A DNA stretch of 6,550 bases, from assembly GCA_903944295.1 (NCBI GenBank), contig CAJARA010000102.1:1-6550 (forward strand), read 5' to 3'. Below, in pieces: positions 5,388 through 6,550 of this stretch. How positions within the stretch are numbered: the first letter of the stretch is position 1; every line of letters starts with the position of its first letter. The DNA is from an uncultured Chloroflexota bacterium (GTDB taxonomy: Bacteria > Chloroflexota > Limnocylindria > Limnocylindrales > Limnocylindraceae). Below the pieces are notes generated by a model that worked only from the letters and a program-made list of their open reading frames with translations, was not told the origin of the DNA and did not search any database. A program made the position numbers and the translations under genes.

Positions 5388-6550
5388 CGTTTCGTTGTAA
5401 TCATCACCGCGGGTGAACGCGGTGCTGGCCCCGCAGGAATTGAATAGCTTCGTAGCGTCACGCTGTAGCGAACGCCAGGAGTCAGCCCTGCGATTGTGCA
5501 GCGATCCGTCGCCGCGTCCACTCTGCAGCTTACCCGTGCCTTACCTGGACCCCGAGCCTCTGCAATCCACCCCGTGGTACCGACCGCAGCATCAGCCACC
5601 CATCGAACGTTGATCGTGCGCCGTGTTGCCGTAAGCGACGGTGTTGGGCTGCTCTCGGCCGCTGGGTGAGCCCATGCTGTAATACATCGCGCCCCACTCG
5701 TTCCTGGCTCGCCACGCATACGCAGTGCGGCATACGCGAGCGCGTGGGACGAGGAGGTCAGCGCATCCGGCTCTGACGCAATGCCTCCTCCGATTGGGGT
5801 CAAGGACAGTGTCGCGGGGCTCCACAGCGCAAGATTCTTGATTGATACGCCCCCAGCGGTACTGAAGGATCCGCCGATCAGCGTGCCGTTAGATGGCGTT
5901 GCTGCGAGTGCAGAGATCCACGCCGCTCTACGGGGAAGTGCGACTCCCGGACCGACCCGCTCCCAGCCATAACCGCTGAGTGCGCTCTCGCGAATCAGTG
6001 TGGTGCCATACCAGCTCACGCCTGTACCAGCGATGATCCCGCCGCCCGGCTCGAGCGCAAGGGCGCGTGGCGCATCACCGAGTGTCGCGCTCGTTGCGAT
6101 TGAACGCCACGAGCCCTCTTCCGGAGTCCAGCGTGCAATGTACGTTGTTGATCCACCGAGCGTAAGGTGCCCCGACACGCTGATCGCACCGCGCGACGAG
6201 AGCGTTGCTGCTTCAATGGTTCCTGAGATCTGCGGGGCAGAAGAACGATTGATCGCACCCCATCCAGATGCTGGCCTCCAGATCGCCACCGATGGCGTTG
6301 CTAATCCACCGGCGCGACGGAAGCTCCCAGTAGCCAGAACTTCACCACTCACTGGATTGAGTGACAGGGTGCGAACAATCGGTGAAGTTCCACTTACGCC
6401 GCCCCCGACCGCCGACCAGCGTCCAGTGACTAGGTTGAGTTGCGCGATGCCAACGGCGCTCGTCCGTCTGCTCCCCGAACGGATCGTTGTGAAGTTTCCT
6501 CCCACATAGAGTCGCATGAGCGTAGGGTCAACACTGAGCGCGTAAATGTC
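5384..6550 (-). CDS. Secreted-type repeat protein: propeller-like repeats plus C-terminal FN3 (start outside window)
   Basis: The - strand frame is open to the window edge. The 11 codons before the Met at 6517 read DIYALSVDPTL, which completes the first repeat, so that Met is internal and the true start lies beyond 6550. Numbered from it, five repeats of about 48-57 residues follow the pattern ALxxxPxxGxLxxGGxF, then an aromatic IAxW strand and a GGG turn (LYVGGNF, SAVGGGV, LIGGSF, PIGGGI). A sixth, degenerate one lies near 250-285. This is a beta-propeller-type layout. Residues about 291-377 form an FN3-like domain with Cys331 and Cys340 before GLTPGVRYSVTL, a form common in actinobacterial surface proteins. 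No catalytic motif is seen; binding or structural roles are likely. It is convergent with the modular protease gene and overlaps its stop codon by 4 nt. A signal peptide cannot be checked here. Confidence 0.88.
   Translation of the reverse strand, partial: DIYALSVDPTLMRLYVGGNFTTIRSGSRRTSAVGIAQLNLVTGRWSAVGGGVSGTSPIVRTLSLNPVSGEVLATGSFRRAGGLATPSVAIWRPASGWGAINRSSAPQISGTIEAATLSSRGAISVSGHLTLGGSTTYIARWTPEEGSWRSIATSATLGDAPRALALEPGGGIIAGTGVSWYGTTLIRESALSGYGWERVGPGVALPRRAAWISALAATPSNGTLIGGSFSTAGGVSIKNLALWSPATLSLTPIGGGIASEPDALTSSSHALAYAALRMRGEPGTSGARCITAWAHPAAESSPTPSLTATRRTINVRWVADAAVGTTGWIAEARGPGKARVSCRVDAATDRCTIAGLTPGVRYSVTLRSYSIPAGPAPRSPAVMITTKR
5405..5424 (+). terminator. Possible terminator hairpin for the modular protease, inside the convergent gene
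   Basis: CACCGCG (5405-5411) pairs with CGCGGTG (5418-5424) across a 6-nt loop, starting 17 nt after the TAG at 5385-5387. No T-run follows. Because the two convergent genes overlap, any terminator for the + strand must lie inside the opposite coding region, which makes this position plausible. The stem is short and could be coincidental coding sequence. Confidence 0.3.
5771..6550 (-). repeat. Five propeller-like protein repeats
   Basis: Read on the - strand, the units lie at about 6550-6383, 6382-6221, 6220-6077, 6076-5924 and 5923-5771. Conserved positions are an Ala-Leu strand, a Gly-Gly-x-Phe turn and a Trp strand. Units 1, 2 and 5 are the clearest. Units 3 and 4 have lost GGxF (SVSGHLTLGG, IIAGTGVSWYG). 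Similarity is at protein level only, so these are diverged repeats and not a DNA-level tandem array. Confidence 0.75.

Noticed and set aside
6000..6509. + strand open frame (169 codons) opposite the propeller gene
   Set aside because: No recognisable motif in its Pro/Arg-rich translation. The opposite strand gives a regular repeat pattern continuing into an FN3 domain.
6515..6517. ATG (complement) at 6517 as the start of the propeller gene
   Set aside because: The 11 upstream in-frame codons complete the first repeat (YALSVDPTL before RLYVGGNF), so this Met is internal.
1..6550. CRISPR array, tRNA or rRNA, insertion sequence, toxin-antitoxin or defence system
   Set aside because: No short regular DNA repeats with spacers, no RNA gene-like folds, no transposase motifs or terminal inverted repeats. 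The three coding frames account for nearly all of the window.

Overview
The window contains three protein-coding genes and almost no intergenic DNA. All three encode secreted proteins. DNA is moderately GC-rich by eye and uses the standard code; TGA, TAG and TAA each end one gene. The modules are Cys-bridged Ig-like repeats with a W-Y-x-C core, a fibronectin type III (FN3) domain with a Cys pair just before its 'GLTPGVRYSVTL' strand, and a GGNF-type propeller. This mix is common in environmental, often freshwater, Actinobacteria and some Chloroflexi. An actinobacterium is my best guess, but no phylogenetic marker is present.

Layout: (1) Positions 2-2005, + strand, hold a 5'-truncated gene for a secreted subtilisin-family (S8) serine peptidase. 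Its catalytic domain resembles the extracellular S8 proteases of the Xanthomonas/Dichelobacter type and carries two unusual insertions. (2) Positions 2006-2111 are the only real intergenic gap. It holds two tandem hairpins, one a perfect 14-bp stem, and a -10-like hexamer placed so that the next mRNA may be leaderless. (3) Positions 2112-5387, + strand, hold a complete 1091-residue modular S8 peptidase: signal peptide, prodomain, calcium-loop-bearing catalytic domain, FN3, nidogen-like beta-sandwich and three Ig-like repeats. (4) Positions 5384-6550, - strand, hold a gene truncated at the window edge, encoding a repeat protein (probable beta-propeller) that ends in an FN3 domain. It converges on gene 2 with overlapping stop codons.

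The likely shared theme is extracellular work: a compact protease, a second protease with long adhesive or substrate-binding modules, and a secreted or surface propeller protein. The two proteases belong to different S8 branches and are separated by a terminator-like hairpin, so they look separately transcribed. I see no mobile element, CRISPR array, RNA gene, toxin-antitoxin or defence system. Nothing here establishes a new multi-gene system. The most unusual items are a segment of about 146 residues with no basic residue inside the first protease, the compact leaderless-type start of the second, and the overlapping convergent stops.
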